Below, in pieces: positions 49,443 to 58,058 of a stretch of 64,000 bases of DNA. Each line of letters opens with the position of its first letter. Positions within the stretch are counted from its first letter, which is position 1. The notes below the pieces were generated by a model. The model worked only from the letters and a program-made list of their open reading frames with translations. It ran no database searches and was not told the origin of the DNA. This DNA is from JACPVF01 sp964502095 (GTDB taxonomy: Bacteria; Chloroflexota; Anaerolineae; Anaerolineales; Villigracilaceae). The position numbers and the translations under genes are program-made. The stretch is taken from positions 78,645 through 142,644 of the forward strand of contig CAZCUF010000009.1 of the NCBI GenBank assembly GCA_964502095.1. The letters run 5' to 3'.

Positions 49443-50468
49443 ATGAATTTTGCAATGTGGCGAAAAGCCCTCGAAGTGATTCCTGATGTGTCGAAAGAAG
49501 AATGGGATCGGCTGGATGTTATCTCCCGCTGGTTGATCTCGACGCGCGCCGCGGTGCTGGTCATGACCTTTATCTCGGCCGCGCTGGCTGGTCTCTTCGC
49601 ACTCCGTGATGGTACATTCTCGATTGTCCCCTGGCTGGCTCTTGTGTTCGGCCTGACCATGGCTCATGCGGCCAACAACATTTTCAACGACTATACCGAT
49701 TTTGTGCGCGGCGTGGATAAGGATAATTATTACCGTACCATGTACGGCGCCCAGCCTGTCGCCAGCGGATTGATGACCCGCCGCCAGCACTTGACTTATT
49801 TTGCAGTGACCGGCGCTCTCGCGGCTGTGGCCGGACTCTATTTGATCTTTGCCGATGGCAGTGATCCCACAATCTGGATTTTGTTCGGCCTCGGCGTATT
49901 CTTTGTTTTGTTTTACACCTGGCCGCTGAAGGGCATGGCGCTCGGCGAATTGGCCGTACTGCTGGTTTGGGGCCCGTTGATGATCGGCGGCGGTTATTAC
50001 GTGCTGGCGCATCAGTGGAACTGGAATGTGACCGTTGCCAGTATCCCATACGTGCTGGGCGTGACCACCGTCATCTTCGGCAAGCACATTGACAAATCTC
50101 AAGTTGATAAGGCGAAAGGTATCCATACGGTCCCGGTGCTGATCGGCGAGAAAGCTTCCCGTTATATTGTGTTGGCTATGATGATTCTCCCGTACTTCGT
50201 CACCGCCTATTTGATTATCATCAAATTCTTTGCGCCGGTCATGGCAATCGTTTTGTTTGCGCTTCCTACGCTTTTCAAAGTGATGCCTGCTTTTCGTCAG
50301 CCCAAGCCGGCCGAGCGGCCTGCGGGTTTCCCGGCAGGGCAGGGCGGATGGCCTTTGTATTTCGCGCCGATGGCTTTCTGGAATAACCGCTCCTTCGGAG
50401 CGCTCTTTATGCTCGGCTTGTTGGTGGATGTGCTCCTGCGTGTCTTCCTGCCGGCTTTCTGGCGTTAG
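49443..50468 (+). CDS. UbiA family prenyltransferase, copy 1
   Basis: A 341-residue membrane protein. The first Asp-rich motif is N-N-I-F-N-D-Y-T-D-F-x-R-G-x-D near residues 79-93. The second is around H-I-D-K-S-Q-V-D-K. Eight or nine hydrophobic segments are visible. UbiA enzymes attach a polyprenyl chain to an aromatic acceptor, as in menaquinone or heme A synthesis; MenA-like action is plausible. ATG 49443 is used, with AGGAG upstream. A paralogue follows 150 bases later. Confidence 0.88.
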   Translation: MNFAMWRKALEVIPDVSKEEWDRLDVISRWLISTRAAVLVMTFISAALAGLFALRDGTFSIVPWLALVFGLTMAHAANNIFNDYTDFVRGVDKDNYYRTMYGAQPVASGLMTRRQHLTYFAVTGALAAVAGLYLIFADGSDPTIWILFGLGVFFVLFYTWPLKGMALGELAVLLVWGPLMIGGGYYVLAHQWNWNVTVASIPYVLGVTTVIFGKHIDKSQVDKAKGIHTVPVLIGEKASRYIVLAMMILPYFVTAYLIIIKFFAPVMAIVLFALPTLFKVMPAFRQPKPAERPAGFPAGQGGWPLYFAPMAFWNNRSFGALFMLGLLVDVLLRVFLPAFWR

Positions 50469-50485
50469 AAACTTCGGCCTTTTCG

Positions 50486-50515
50486 AGCCCTGAAGAAATT
50501 CAGGGCTTTTCTTTT
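50486..50515 (+). terminator. Terminator between the two UbiA genes
   Basis: AGCCCTGAA (50486-50494) pairs with TTCAGGGCT (50499-50507) around a GAAA tetraloop, and is followed by TTTCTTTT. The tandem genes are therefore transcribed separately. Confidence 0.85.
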
Positions 50516-50527
50516 GCGATTAAGAAG

Positions 50528-50556
50528 TGCACAAATTCACAGATGGGTTGTATAAT
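50528..50556 (+). promoter_or_regulatory. Promoter of UbiA copy 2
   Basis: TGCACA (50528-50533) and a perfect TATAAT (50551-50556) are 17 bases apart. The predicted start near 50563 leaves a 56-base leader. Confidence 0.6.
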
Positions 50557-50618
50557 TCCATTCAATCAAGCCCCCATTACCGTGCTGTTATTTTTACATA
50601 ATTCAAGGAGAGAGAAAC

Positions 50619-51686
50619 ATGCACATTAATTTTGCAATGTGGCGAAAAGCCTCATGGCAATTGATCAAAATGGACAACAAAAAAGAGTGGGACGCTCTGG
50701 ATGTTGTTTCCAAATGGTTGATCGCCACCCGTTCCGCCGTGACCCTCGTCACGGTCTATTCCTGCGTGATCGCCGGACTGCTGGCCTGGCGCGACGGATA
50801 TTTTTCCTGGCTTCCGTTCATCATTCTGACCCTCGGCCTGTTCATCGCGCACGGCACGAACAACATCCTCAACGACTACACCGATTTCTCGCGCGGCCTG
50901 GATAAGGATAACTACTTCCGAACACAATACGGCGTCCACCCGCTCGCGCAGGGATTTTTCACCAAGCCCCAGCAGATTCGCTGGTTCATCGTCAGCGGCG
51001 TACTGGCGACTCTGGCCGGCATCTACGCCCTGTTCAACACGAATTTTAGCCCGCTGGTGATCGGCTTGTTCGTTTTCGGCGCAATCGTACTGCTGGCATA
51101 TACCTACCCGTTCAAATATTGGGGCTTGGGCGAACTGGCCATCTTCCTCATCTGGGGCCCGATCATGATCGGCGGCGTGTATCTTGTGCTCGCGCTGATT
51201 CATGGCGGCAGTCTCGGCAATATTTGGAACGTAGTGCTCGCGGGCATTCCCTATGGCCTGGGCGTAGTCAGCATCAATATCGGCAAACACATTGATAAGC
51301 GCGAAGACGATAAACAGCGCGGCGTGGGCACCTTTCCGGTACGCGTGGGCGAAGCCATTGCGCGCCGTGTGGATCAAGCCGCTGTGCTGTTGATCTACGT
51401 CGTTATTGCTTATCTTGTCTTTGTGCCGCGCTACTTTACGCCTGTCATGCTGATCGTGTTCCTGGCTTTCAAATACGCCGTCAGCGCGCTTAAATTACTC
51501 AATCAACCGCGCCCGGCCTCGCCGCCCGCAGGCTACCCCGGCTGGCCCACCTGGTTTTCGGCAGTGACCTTCCTCCATAACCGTCAATTTGGCGGCTGGC
51601 TGATTCTCGGCCTGATTCTCGATACGCTTCTGCACGTGATTCCCTTTACGGCCAACCTGATCGTACATTACTGGCCTCCGATGTAA
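50619..51686 (+). CDS. UbiA family prenyltransferase, copy 2
   Basis: A 355-residue paralogue of the preceding gene. Both begin with I-N/M-N-F-A-M-W-R-K-A and share N-D-Y-T-D-F-x-R-G-x-D-K-D-N-Y-x-R-T, G-E-L-A, W-G-P-x-M-I-G-G and G-K-H-I-D-K. It has its own promoter, and its AAGGAG site is strong. The amino-acid differences suggest an old duplication with separate substrates rather than a recent copy. Its last 19 bases overlap the end of a convergent gene. Confidence 0.88.
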   Translation: MHINFAMWRKASWQLIKMDNKKEWDALDVVSKWLIATRSAVTLVTVYSCVIAGLLAWRDGYFSWLPFIILTLGLFIAHGTNNILNDYTDFSRGLDKDNYFRTQYGVHPLAQGFFTKPQQIRWFIVSGVLATLAGIYALFNTNFSPLVIGLFVFGAIVLLAYTYPFKYWGLGELAIFLIWGPIMIGGVYLVLALIHGGSLGNIWNVVLAGIPYGLGVVSINIGKHIDKREDDKQRGVGTFPVRVGEAIARRVDQAAVLLIYVVIAYLVFVPRYFTPVMLIVFLAFKYAVSALKLLNQPRPASPPAGYPGWPTWFSAVTFLHNRQFGGWLILGLILDTLLHVIPFTANLIVHYWPPM

Positions 51687-52453
51687 CCTTCCTGCAGGGG
51701 CGGCTCGCTGGGCCGCTCCTGTTTTATTTCCAAATCTTTGATCTCCAACCACATCTCCGGGTTATCCACAAGGCCGAACGCTAATTTGCCCTGCGGTGTG
51801 AACGCCGCGAACTGATTATCGATCCAGATGACGAGGCCCAACGGGGGACGCGGCGCCACAGAAGTTTCCAGCACAATTTCATCGTCCACTTCGAAGACGA
51901 CTCGCTTCGGACTCCACTCCAGCCTGTATCCGTGCCATTGAGTGACATCCACTTCCAGGCGGACTCCATCTTCTTCGACGGCGCGGCTCAATAAACGCCG
52001 CGTTGTTTTGCGCGCAAAAGGCAGGGCCAAACCGGCAGGAATGAGCAGGGGCGAAAAAGCCGGCGCGCGAAAACTTTGCGCCAGAAATCCGTATCCCGGC
52101 TTGTCGTCGCGAAACGAAAGATGATTTGGCGGCGCGGCGTGAAAGAACCAGAGCGCATTCGGCAAAACGGGCGGCCGGAACGGGCCGTTCTTCATCCACA
52201 AGGCCACTCCGTACGGATCGTTCCATAGGCCGAAGCCCCATGTTCCGGGCAGGAACTCGGCTGAGGCGCGCGCTTGCAGGCTCAGGGTCAGGGGTGGACG
52301 CGCCGAGAACTGGCGGCGCATGAGATGAGCGTAATCATCCAACTGCGCCACCCGATACTTTGTTCGGCCTCCGGCAGGGACGTTCATCCGCCAGCCGTTC
52401 CCGATCTGCTCCACGCGTGCGGAGTTCGTCTCCCGGGCTTTTAAATCAAGCAT
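51668..52453 (-). CDS. Hypothetical protein with GH16/lectin-like features
   Basis: A 261-residue protein without signal peptide or membrane segment. Alternating beta-type segments, P-G-T-W-G-F-G-L-W-N-D-P, W-F-F-H-A, and the C-terminal W-H-G-Y-R-L-E-W-S-P-K-R-V-V-F-E-V-D-D pattern followed by W-I-D-N resemble concanavalin-fold family 16 glycoside hydrolase-like proteins. The E-x-D-x-E catalytic triad of true GH16 enzymes is not evident, so it may bind rather than cut sugars. It begins four bases after an EamA transporter, an operon pair. Confidence 0.6.
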   Translation of the reverse strand: MLDLKARETNSARVEQIGNGWRMNVPAGGRTKYRVAQLDDYAHLMRRQFSARPPLTLSLQARASAEFLPGTWGFGLWNDPYGVALWMKNGPFRPPVLPNALWFFHAAPPNHLSFRDDKPGYGFLAQSFRAPAFSPLLIPAGLALPFARKTTRRLLSRAVEEDGVRLEVDVTQWHGYRLEWSPKRVVFEVDDEIVLETSVAPRPPLGLVIWIDNQFAAFTPQGKLAFGLVDNPEMWLEIKDLEIKQERPSEPPLQEGYIGGQ

Positions 52454-52457
52454 GCGG

Positions 52458-53390
52458 CTAATCCATTTGCGGCAATTCGAGCATTACTTTATTTGCGGTC
52501 CGTTTCCTGTTTACCAGCCACACTCCGAAAAGAATCACAGCCCCGCCCAGCACCGTGATCCATGTGATATGTTCGCCGATCATCGCCGCGGCCAACAGGG
52601 TGGTGACCAACGGTTCGATGTTGAGAAATGCTCCAAGTTGTGACGCGGGCAGGGCTTGCAGGGCGTCGTAATACGTGACATACGCCAGGCCGGACCCGAG
52701 TATGCCCAGCACTAAAATGGCGGCCCAGCCCTGCACATCCAAATGAGGGATTTCGGCGAGGCCCGGCCCAAAGCCAAACAGCCAGATATTGGTGAACAAC
52801 CAGCCGAAGAACATTACATAGAACATCATGCGCGCCGCGGGGTGACGCGCCAACTCGCGCCGCGAAAGCACCGAGAACACTGCCCAGTTCGGCGCGCTGA
52901 TCAGCACGAGCAGATCGCCAAATGTGCCTTCCTGCCCGGCAAGCAAAGCCGATAGATTCCCTTTGCTGACGATCAACAATACACCCAGCGCCGCCAGCAC
53001 AATGCCGCCCACGCGTGCCCAGCCAAGATTTTCCTTTAACACCAGCCAGCTGAGAACGGCGATAAAGACCGGCGTGCTGGCAACGATCCAGGCGGTGGTG
53101 GTGGCGCGCGCAGTTTGCAGGCCTGTGGCTTGCAGCCATTGATGAAAGGTCACTCCGATGAAACCCAGCAGGGCCAAATGCAGAAGGTCGTCGCGTGCGG
53201 GGAGCGCGAATTGTTTGCGCCATAAAACGGTGACGCCCAGAATCATTACCCCGATGGTGAAACGAATCCACACAACAGTGGCAGGCGAGACCTCCTGCAG
53301 GGCGATCTTGGTGGCGATGAATGTGCCTCCCCAAACCACGACCGAGAAGGTCGCCTCAAGATAAGCGGCCAAAGACGCTCTTGGATTCAT
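52458..53390 (-). CDS. DMT superfamily (EamA) transporter
   Basis: A 310-residue protein of ten hydrophobic segments made of two repeated EamA halves: W-G-G-T-F-I-A-T-K near the start, W-I-V-A-S-T-P-V-F-I-A-V at the end of half one, and S-G-L-A-Y-V-T-Y-Y and L-E-P-L-like I-E-P-L-V-T-T-L in half two. Substrate unknown; the family exports amino acids or nucleotides. It is upstream of, and probably co-transcribed with, the GH16-like gene. Confidence 0.88.
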   Translation of the reverse strand: MNPRASLAAYLEATFSVVVWGGTFIATKIALQEVSPATVVWIRFTIGVMILGVTVLWRKQFALPARDDLLHLALLGFIGVTFHQWLQATGLQTARATTTAWIVASTPVFIAVLSWLVLKENLGWARVGGIVLAALGVLLIVSKGNLSALLAGQEGTFGDLLVLISAPNWAVFSVLSRRELARHPAARMMFYVMFFGWLFTNIWLFGFGPGLAEIPHLDVQGWAAILVLGILGSGLAYVTYYDALQALPASQLGAFLNIEPLVTTLLAAAMIGEHITWITVLGGAVILFGVWLVNRKRTANKVMLELPQMD

Positions 53391-53463
53391 TGGCCTGAAT
53401 TATATCCTCATGGAATCGGAACTTAGCGCGGGTCGGTCATAGGGACGGAGACTGTACAATCAG

Positions 53464-54795
53464 TCACTGCGGCGACGGGCCGAGAGGCGCCGCGAAATCT
53501 TCTTTTGAGGCCTCGATGCCAGGCTTTCCATAGAGCGTCCAGCCGAACCAAAGGAGGCCGGGAATCACCAGCAAGCCGGTCATCCACCAGAGAATGCCGC
53601 TGACGCCCAAACCGGTGGCGTCCAGCGCCCAGCCGCCGATTCCGGAGCTGATTGCATTGGCCAGGGTGAACATGGCGAACTCACTGGAAAAGATGCGGCC
53701 GCGCACTTTATCGGGAGCCCATTCCAACAGGAGTTGCGAGGAGAACGTCCAGATGGCGCCCCGGCCCAGCGCGTTGACGAATGAGCCGAACAAAACCAGC
53801 ATGAAACTGGTGAGCGGCGCGGTAATCGCCATTCCAACGACCCCGACCGCGTAAGAGATGGAAAGAACAACGCGAATCCGGCGGTCATCGTCACGCGTGA
53901 AGATGCGGGCAATGAGCGGGCCTATGCCGGTCCCGATTCCCGTGACGGCGTAGATCAGGCCCAGACTCGTGCCGCCATTCTGGCCGATCACAAAGATCTT
54001 CTCCGCCAGTTCCACCTGAATGACCTGAAGTATGCCGATGGCGAATAACGAGATCGCGCTTTTGTGCAGGGCCACGGCCAGGATGTCCAGATGGTCTTTC
54101 AGATATTTCAATCCCTCCACGTATTGGCGGAAAGCCGCCGAAATTTGCCGTTCGCTTTCTTTAACGTCAATGGAGAGGAGCGGTTTATGTGTATAGCGAA
54201 GGCGCGAGATGAAGAACGCCGAACAGAAGAAGGATATTGAGTCGACTACGAAAGACGGATAGTCGCCCCATTGCCCGGCAACCAGGCCTCCGATGGCCGC
54301 GCCCAGCGAAAGCATCACGGCCCAGGTGGTGGTGCTGATGGTGTTGGCCGCGCCCAGTTCCGCGCGCGTGACGATATCGGGGATGATGGCGTTGCGCGTG
54401 GGGAAGAAGAATCCGCTGAGCGCCAATTGAACGGCAGTGACCGCGTATAACAGCCAGACCTGCTCAGGGGTGCGGACGAAGAGGAATCCCAGCACAACGA
54501 CGCCGCGCAGGAGGTCGGTGGCGATCAGTAGTTTCTTTCGGTCGAGTCGGTCTGCCAAAACGCCGGCCAGCGGACTGACCAAAAACGGCGCCAGCATGCG
54601 CACGACGAAGAGGCCTCCGATTGCCAGGCCCGAACCCGTCAGATACGAGAGCAGGGAGGCGGAGGCGATCAGGTCGAACCAATCTCCCAGCATGGAGATC
54701 ACCTGCCCGAGCCACAGGTTGCGGAAGTTGTGATTTCCCCGAATCAGTTCAAAGTAACCTGTCGGTTTTTTGGTTTCGTCATCGTATTGTTGCAC
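53464..54795 (-). CDS. MFS transporter, MFS_3/EntS-like
   Basis: A 443-residue protein with twelve hydrophobic segments. The start F-R-N-L-W-L-G-Q-V-I-S-M-L-G-D-W and the loop G-V-L-A-D-R-L-D-R-K-K fit the MFS_3 (enterobactin or drug exporter type) group. F-F-F-P-T-R-N-A-I-I-P-D-I-V follows in the N-terminal half. Probably an exporter of small hydrophobic compounds, by family. Monocistronic. Confidence 0.86.
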   Translation of the reverse strand: MQQYDDETKKPTGYFELIRGNHNFRNLWLGQVISMLGDWFDLIASASLLSYLTGSGLAIGGLFVVRMLAPFLVSPLAGVLADRLDRKKLLIATDLLRGVVVLGFLFVRTPEQVWLLYAVTAVQLALSGFFFPTRNAIIPDIVTRAELGAANTISTTTWAVMLSLGAAIGGLVAGQWGDYPSFVVDSISFFCSAFFISRLRYTHKPLLSIDVKESERQISAAFRQYVEGLKYLKDHLDILAVALHKSAISLFAIGILQVIQVELAEKIFVIGQNGGTSLGLIYAVTGIGTGIGPLIARIFTRDDDRRIRVVLSISYAVGVVGMAITAPLTSFMLVLFGSFVNALGRGAIWTFSSQLLLEWAPDKVRGRIFSSEFAMFTLANAISSGIGGWALDATGLGVSGILWWMTGLLVIPGLLWFGWTLYGKPGIEASKEDFAAPLGPSPQ

Positions 54796-54944
54796 GGATG
54801 TGTATGCTCCGGATGAAAATTCGTTTGTTGCCCCTGCAAACGTCCCCCTATTTTACGACATATCATTTTATAAAGCGAAAGGACGACTCGAATCCGGCCG
54901 CGCAATGAGCGGGCATGGAAGCATTTACCGCCCGTTTTGATTTT

Positions 54945-55487
54945 CTAGGCGCGGTCTTTCCAATCCGGTTCGACGAAGACATCGGCCCAGGGAAGTTTGA
55001 CAAAGGTGAAAATCAGGTACAGCGCAATGGACGCGAAACACAGCGCCCATAACACGAATTTCAGTTCTGCCGAATATTCGATTTGCGCCAGTCCGCGTTC
55101 GAAGACGGCGCCGAAGGCCCCGGCAATGATCGTGATCAGATTGGCGTAAATGATTTCGAGCGGAATATTGGGCAACTTTCCGTAGAGCGCCGCGCACAGA
55201 TACCAGAGCAGGAAAACGAACCAGGGTAAAAGGATCGCCATCCCCAGCCGGGAGTAGAACCAGGCTTCACCGTCAGCGATTTGCGCGTGGAAGAAGGCGA
55301 ATTCCAGCGCGCTCGAAAAGATCCATGAATAGAAGGCGGCTTTGTAGTGTTGGAAGTTTGATTCGACGGTGCCGCAAAAAATCGCAAAGACGCGGTTGGG
55401 GAAATATTTATAGACAAAATACAACGCCAGAAAAATCGCCCAGAAGATGAAGGTCTTTTCGTAGATATTGAATTGGTACGCGTTCAT
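54945..55487 (-). CDS. Hypothetical membrane protein
   Basis: A 180-residue protein with about five hydrophobic segments, starting after a short N-Y-K-like cytosolic piece. It holds G-T-V-E-S-N-F-Q-H-Y-K-A-A-F-Y between segments 1 and 2. I do not recognise the family. No neighbour on the same strand suggests a function; it may share a transcript with the coiled-coil protein encoded upstream. Confidence 0.7.
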   Translation of the reverse strand: MNAYQFNIYEKTFIFWAIFLALYFVYKYFPNRVFAIFCGTVESNFQHYKAAFYSWIFSSALEFAFFHAQIADGEAWFYSRLGMAILLPWFVFLLWYLCAALYGKLPNIPLEIIYANLITIIAGAFGAVFERGLAQIEYSAELKFVLWALCFASIALYLIFTFVKLPWADVFVEPDWKDRA

Positions 55488-55573
55488 GTTGATTCTCCCG
55501 CCCGAATTTTACCCCACCGCGACCGACGCTGGGTGCAGGCGGAGCGGCGCGCCCGTTCATGCCATTTGTATGT

Positions 55574-55909
55574 TTATCTGGAATTTAGAATTAGATTACC
55601 AAACATTGATCCGAACAACGTCATCATCAAACAGGCGTAAACGACGCCGACAATTATGCCGATAATCAAGTTCGCCACAAAGAAGTGACCCCATACCGCA
55701 AAAGCTCGTTTCAAAAAGCTGGGATTGACCAGATTTGTTCGCGGAACATAATGAGCGACATATTTTGCAATTATATTTCCGTTAATTTCGCTTGGCGGCT
55801 CGGAACGCAACCGCCTGTTTTCTTCCTCAAGTTTTCCGACGCGCTCTTCTAAAGCGCCCAGATATTCTGTTAATTCGTTCATGCTTTTGAATTGTTGCAA
55901 CATATTCAC
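55574..55909 (-). CDS. Small coiled-coil membrane protein
   Basis: A 111-residue protein. Residues ~12-38 (M-N-E-L-T-E-Y-L-G-A-L-E-E-R-V-G-K-L-E-E-E-N-R-R-L) form a short coiled coil; a hydrophobic segment lies at ~70-100. It looks like a membrane-anchored protein with a cytosolic coiled coil. No family recognised. It is just downstream of the DUF559 gene (9 bases). Confidence 0.7.
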   Translation of the reverse strand: MNMLQQFKSMNELTEYLGALEERVGKLEEENRRLRSEPPSEINGNIIAKYVAHYVPRTNLVNPSFLKRAFAVWGHFFVANLIIGIIVGVVYACLMMTLFGSMFGNLILNSR

Positions 55910-55918
55910 TCCTCCGTT

Positions 55919-56278
55919 TTATAGATTTTCATCCAATACCTGAAGCATCGTGAGTATAACCCCATCCATATTATTCATCACATTATGATTCCAAAAACGG
56001 ATAACTTTGTAACCCAGCGAGTTCAGGAATTTGGTTCTCTCCTCGTCGTATTCTTTCTGTTCCAAATGTTGACTGCCATCCAGCTCAATGATGAGTTTCT
56101 TTTCGATGCAGACGAAATCCGGGATGTAGTTTCCAATAGCGTGTTGTCTTCTGAAATTGACTCCCAATTGATCGTTGCGGATTCTTGACCAGAGTTTGCG
56201 CTCGGCGGGAGTTGGTTCTTTGCGGAGTTTGCCTGCGTTGTGCATAGTTTTGGGGTTGCTTCTTTTTTTACGCGGCAT
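55919..56278 (-). CDS. DUF559 endonuclease-like protein
   Basis: A 119-residue protein of the DUF559 group, a very-short-patch-repair (Vsr)-like nuclease fold. It shows P-T-P-A-E-R-K-L-W, F-R-R-Q-H-A-I-G-N-Y-I-P-D-F-V, and L-I-I-E-L-D-G-S-Q-H, with the acidic and His residues expected for the active site. DUF559 genes are frequent beside mobile and restriction genes. I start at ATG 56278 with GGAG upstream; a TTG four codons earlier is possible. Confidence 0.88.
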   Translation of the reverse strand: MPRKKRSNPKTMHNAGKLRKEPTPAERKLWSRIRNDQLGVNFRRQHAIGNYIPDFVCIEKKLIIELDGSQHLEQKEYDEERTKFLNSLGYKVIRFWNHNVMNNMDGVILTMLQVLDENL

Positions 56279-56305
56279 GACGATCTCCAATCTGCCCCAC
56301 CCCGT

Positions 56306-56348
56306 CCCTCCCTAAATGCGACGATGAACCTGTCGAATTTGGGGAGGG
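56306..56348. repeat. Imperfect palindrome A (CCTCCC/GGGAGG type)
   Basis: CCCTCCCTAAAT (56306-56317) and ATTTGGGGAGGG (56337-56348) are inverted repeats with one mismatch (G-T type) and a 19-base loop. It lies in the non-coding gap before the DUF559 gene. The arms resemble those of the second palindrome at 56395-56433. Confidence 0.6.
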
Positions 56349-56394
56349 GGAAACTTGGGCATACATAAAAATATTCATTCCAACTTCACATTCA

Positions 56395-56433
56395 CCTCCC
56401 TCGACTTCCGTGCAGTTCGGCAGTCGGGGGAGG
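56395..56433. repeat. Imperfect palindrome B (CCTCCC/GGGAGG type)
   Basis: CCTCCCTCGACT (56395-56406) and AGTCGGGGGAGG (56422-56433) are inverted repeats with one mismatch and a 15-base loop. Together with the first palindrome it suggests a repeat family of this genome. Confidence 0.6.
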
Positions 56434-56444
56434 ACGGGAGGGGG

Positions 56445-56519
56445 CTATTGCTCGAACACCTCACTCAATCCTTCGACAAAACTTTCACTCAACAACCCCT
56501 CAAACAATCCCTCCACCTG
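56445..56519 (-). pseudogene. Remnant of an hsdS 3' end
   Basis: Reading from 56519 down, the frame gives Q-V-E-G-L-F-E-G-L-L-S-E-S-F-V-E-G-L-S-E-V-F-E-Q followed by TAG. The complete HsdS upstream ends Q-V-E-G-L-F-E-S-L-L-A-L-S-F-V-E-G-L-N-Q-S-F-C-N-Q. The match is ~17 of 24 residues and about 74% of bases by hand count. No start codon or other HsdS sequence precedes it. It lies just downstream of the 92-residue gene, so that gene sits between two hsdS tails. Confidence 0.8.
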
Positions 56520-56536
56520 CTCTGCCACGGCAAAGT

Positions 56537-56815
56537 TTATTTTTGCGCCTTGTATTCTTCGAGTTGCTCTTCTGCCCAGCCAACAATATATTTCACCGCT
56601 TCACGCCAAGCCGGGTCTTGCTCTCCCAGTTTCAGTTCATCACGGGCAGAATTTACAATTTGAAATAGTTTTTCCTCCCCCAAATTCCTTAGAACGATCG
56701 GAACAAACAAACGAAAATCGCTTGTAATTGGCTTGACAAAACTTTCAGTACAACCTTGTTGCCGAAGCGATTCTTCAAATGCAATTTGATCGAAAACCTG
56801 TGGTCGTTTTGCCAT
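56537..56815 (-). CDS. Hypothetical 92-residue protein between two hsdS tails
   Basis: A charged, helical-looking 92-residue protein starting M-A-K-R-P-Q-V-F-D-Q-I-A-F-E-E-S-L and ending with an acidic E-E-Q-L-E-E-Y-K-A-Q-K. AAGGAA lies before the ATG. I do not recognise a family. It starts 15 bases after hsdS and ends just before a second copy of the hsdS 3' end, in another frame. It could be a small regulator or defence accessory protein, but nothing in the sequence proves it. Confidence 0.65.
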   Translation of the reverse strand: MAKRPQVFDQIAFEESLRQQGCTESFVKPITSDFRLFVPIVLRNLGEEKLFQIVNSARDELKLGEQDPAWREAVKYIVGWAEEQLEEYKAQK

Positions 56816-56830
56816 GATAATTCCTTTCTT

Positions 56831-57973
56831 TCACTGGTTACAGAACGATTGATTCAGCCCTTCGACAAAGCTCAGGGCCAACAAACTCTCAAACAACCCC
56901 TCCACCTGCCTCTCGCTCTCGGCTTGACGCGCGCGCATTTGCTCCACCCGCGCCACCACAGATGCAAACTCTTCTTGCAGGTACAGCGGGGGGACAGGGA
57001 TTACCAAATCACGAACCATCGAAAGATTCAAGTTTGGTTGATTTCCACCACGACCCAAATCTCGAATTTCGTTATAAGACAATTTCAAGAATGTCCAAAG
57101 GTAATCTATATTGATTTTTGACGATGGCAAAATTGCGGCACATGCTTGATTTGTTGTTGCAGGTATCGCCAACTTTCCACTTCTTCCACGAGTCAATCCT
57201 TGACCATACATAGCCAAAAGAATTGTATCAACTGGAAAAACTTCACAGTTACTTGCCTTCAATCCTGCTTCACTGATTTTCTCAGAAGTAGCGTAAATCA
57301 CCTCGTTAATAACTTCTGTGGTTTTCACCCAGGGAATATGACCATCGAAATATTCTGGAACATCGCGACTTGGCGTTCCACCTGTCCTTACTTCGGCAAG
57401 GGCTCCAAGTCTTACTTCTTTCATCTTTCCTTTTTCTTTTGCAAACATCTCCAAAAACACGGACTGGAGTAGGGACTCGCCAAGTTCGCGCGCCGTCCGC
57501 CGCAGGGAGCGCAGACGGTCCGCCCGCGCCAGCAGGGACGCAATCCGCTTTTGCTCGGTCAGCGGGGGGAGGGGGATTTTGATTGTTTCAAGGTCTTCGC
57601 GTGCAATAGCCGCAAATGTTGAGCCTGTGCCTGCTTTGGCTAATTCAGGCTCATAGAAACGCAAAAAGTAAAGCAAGAAATCACGGTCAAGTTTTTCGCT
57701 AACTCGAATTGCAGACAAACCGCGTCCAATTGCAGATTTTTCTTGGCTTATATTCGTTGGACCAACTGGCGCACGAACAGAAATCAAAATATCACCAGCC
57801 TCAGCGATTCGGCTCGGCTCTGTGCAATAAACTCTTGGCGTTGGATACATATCGCCAAAATCAGTTTTGCCTTGATAAAACGGCAGACCTTCTCCAACCG
57901 TGTTGTAAGTTGATGAAGGCGGGCTTTGTCCCATGATGATTTGCGCGACATCAGCAAGCAGTTCGTAATTCAT
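56831..57973 (-). CDS. hsdS: Type I restriction-modification specificity subunit S
   Basis: A 380-residue HsdS with two target-recognition domains (~1-125 and ~185-310). Each is followed by a conserved helix: P-P-L-T-E-Q-K-R-I-A-S-L-L-A-R-A-D and V-P-P-L-Y-L-Q-E-E-F-A-S-V-V-A-R-V-E. Together these read a bipartite DNA site and hold two HsdM subunits. I start at ATG 57973 (M-N-Y-E-L-L); a TTG 12 codons earlier is possible. A shortened second copy of its 3' end occurs ~310 bases downstream. Confidence 0.93.
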   Translation of the reverse strand: MNYELLADVAQIIMGQSPPSSTYNTVGEGLPFYQGKTDFGDMYPTPRVYCTEPSRIAEAGDILISVRAPVGPTNISQEKSAIGRGLSAIRVSEKLDRDFLLYFLRFYEPELAKAGTGSTFAAIAREDLETIKIPLPPLTEQKRIASLLARADRLRSLRRTARELGESLLQSVFLEMFAKEKGKMKEVRLGALAEVRTGGTPSRDVPEYFDGHIPWVKTTEVINEVIYATSEKISEAGLKASNCEVFPVDTILLAMYGQGLTRGRSGKLAIPATTNQACAAILPSSKINIDYLWTFLKLSYNEIRDLGRGGNQPNLNLSMVRDLVIPVPPLYLQEEFASVVARVEQMRARQAESERQVEGLFESLLALSFVEGLNQSFCNQ

Positions 57974-58058
57974 AAAATCATCCCAAACCGTCCCAAAGGT
58001 ATTGAGCAACGGTCAAAGTTCTGCAAGTCCAACCTTCGGGACGTTGATTCAGCCTTCA

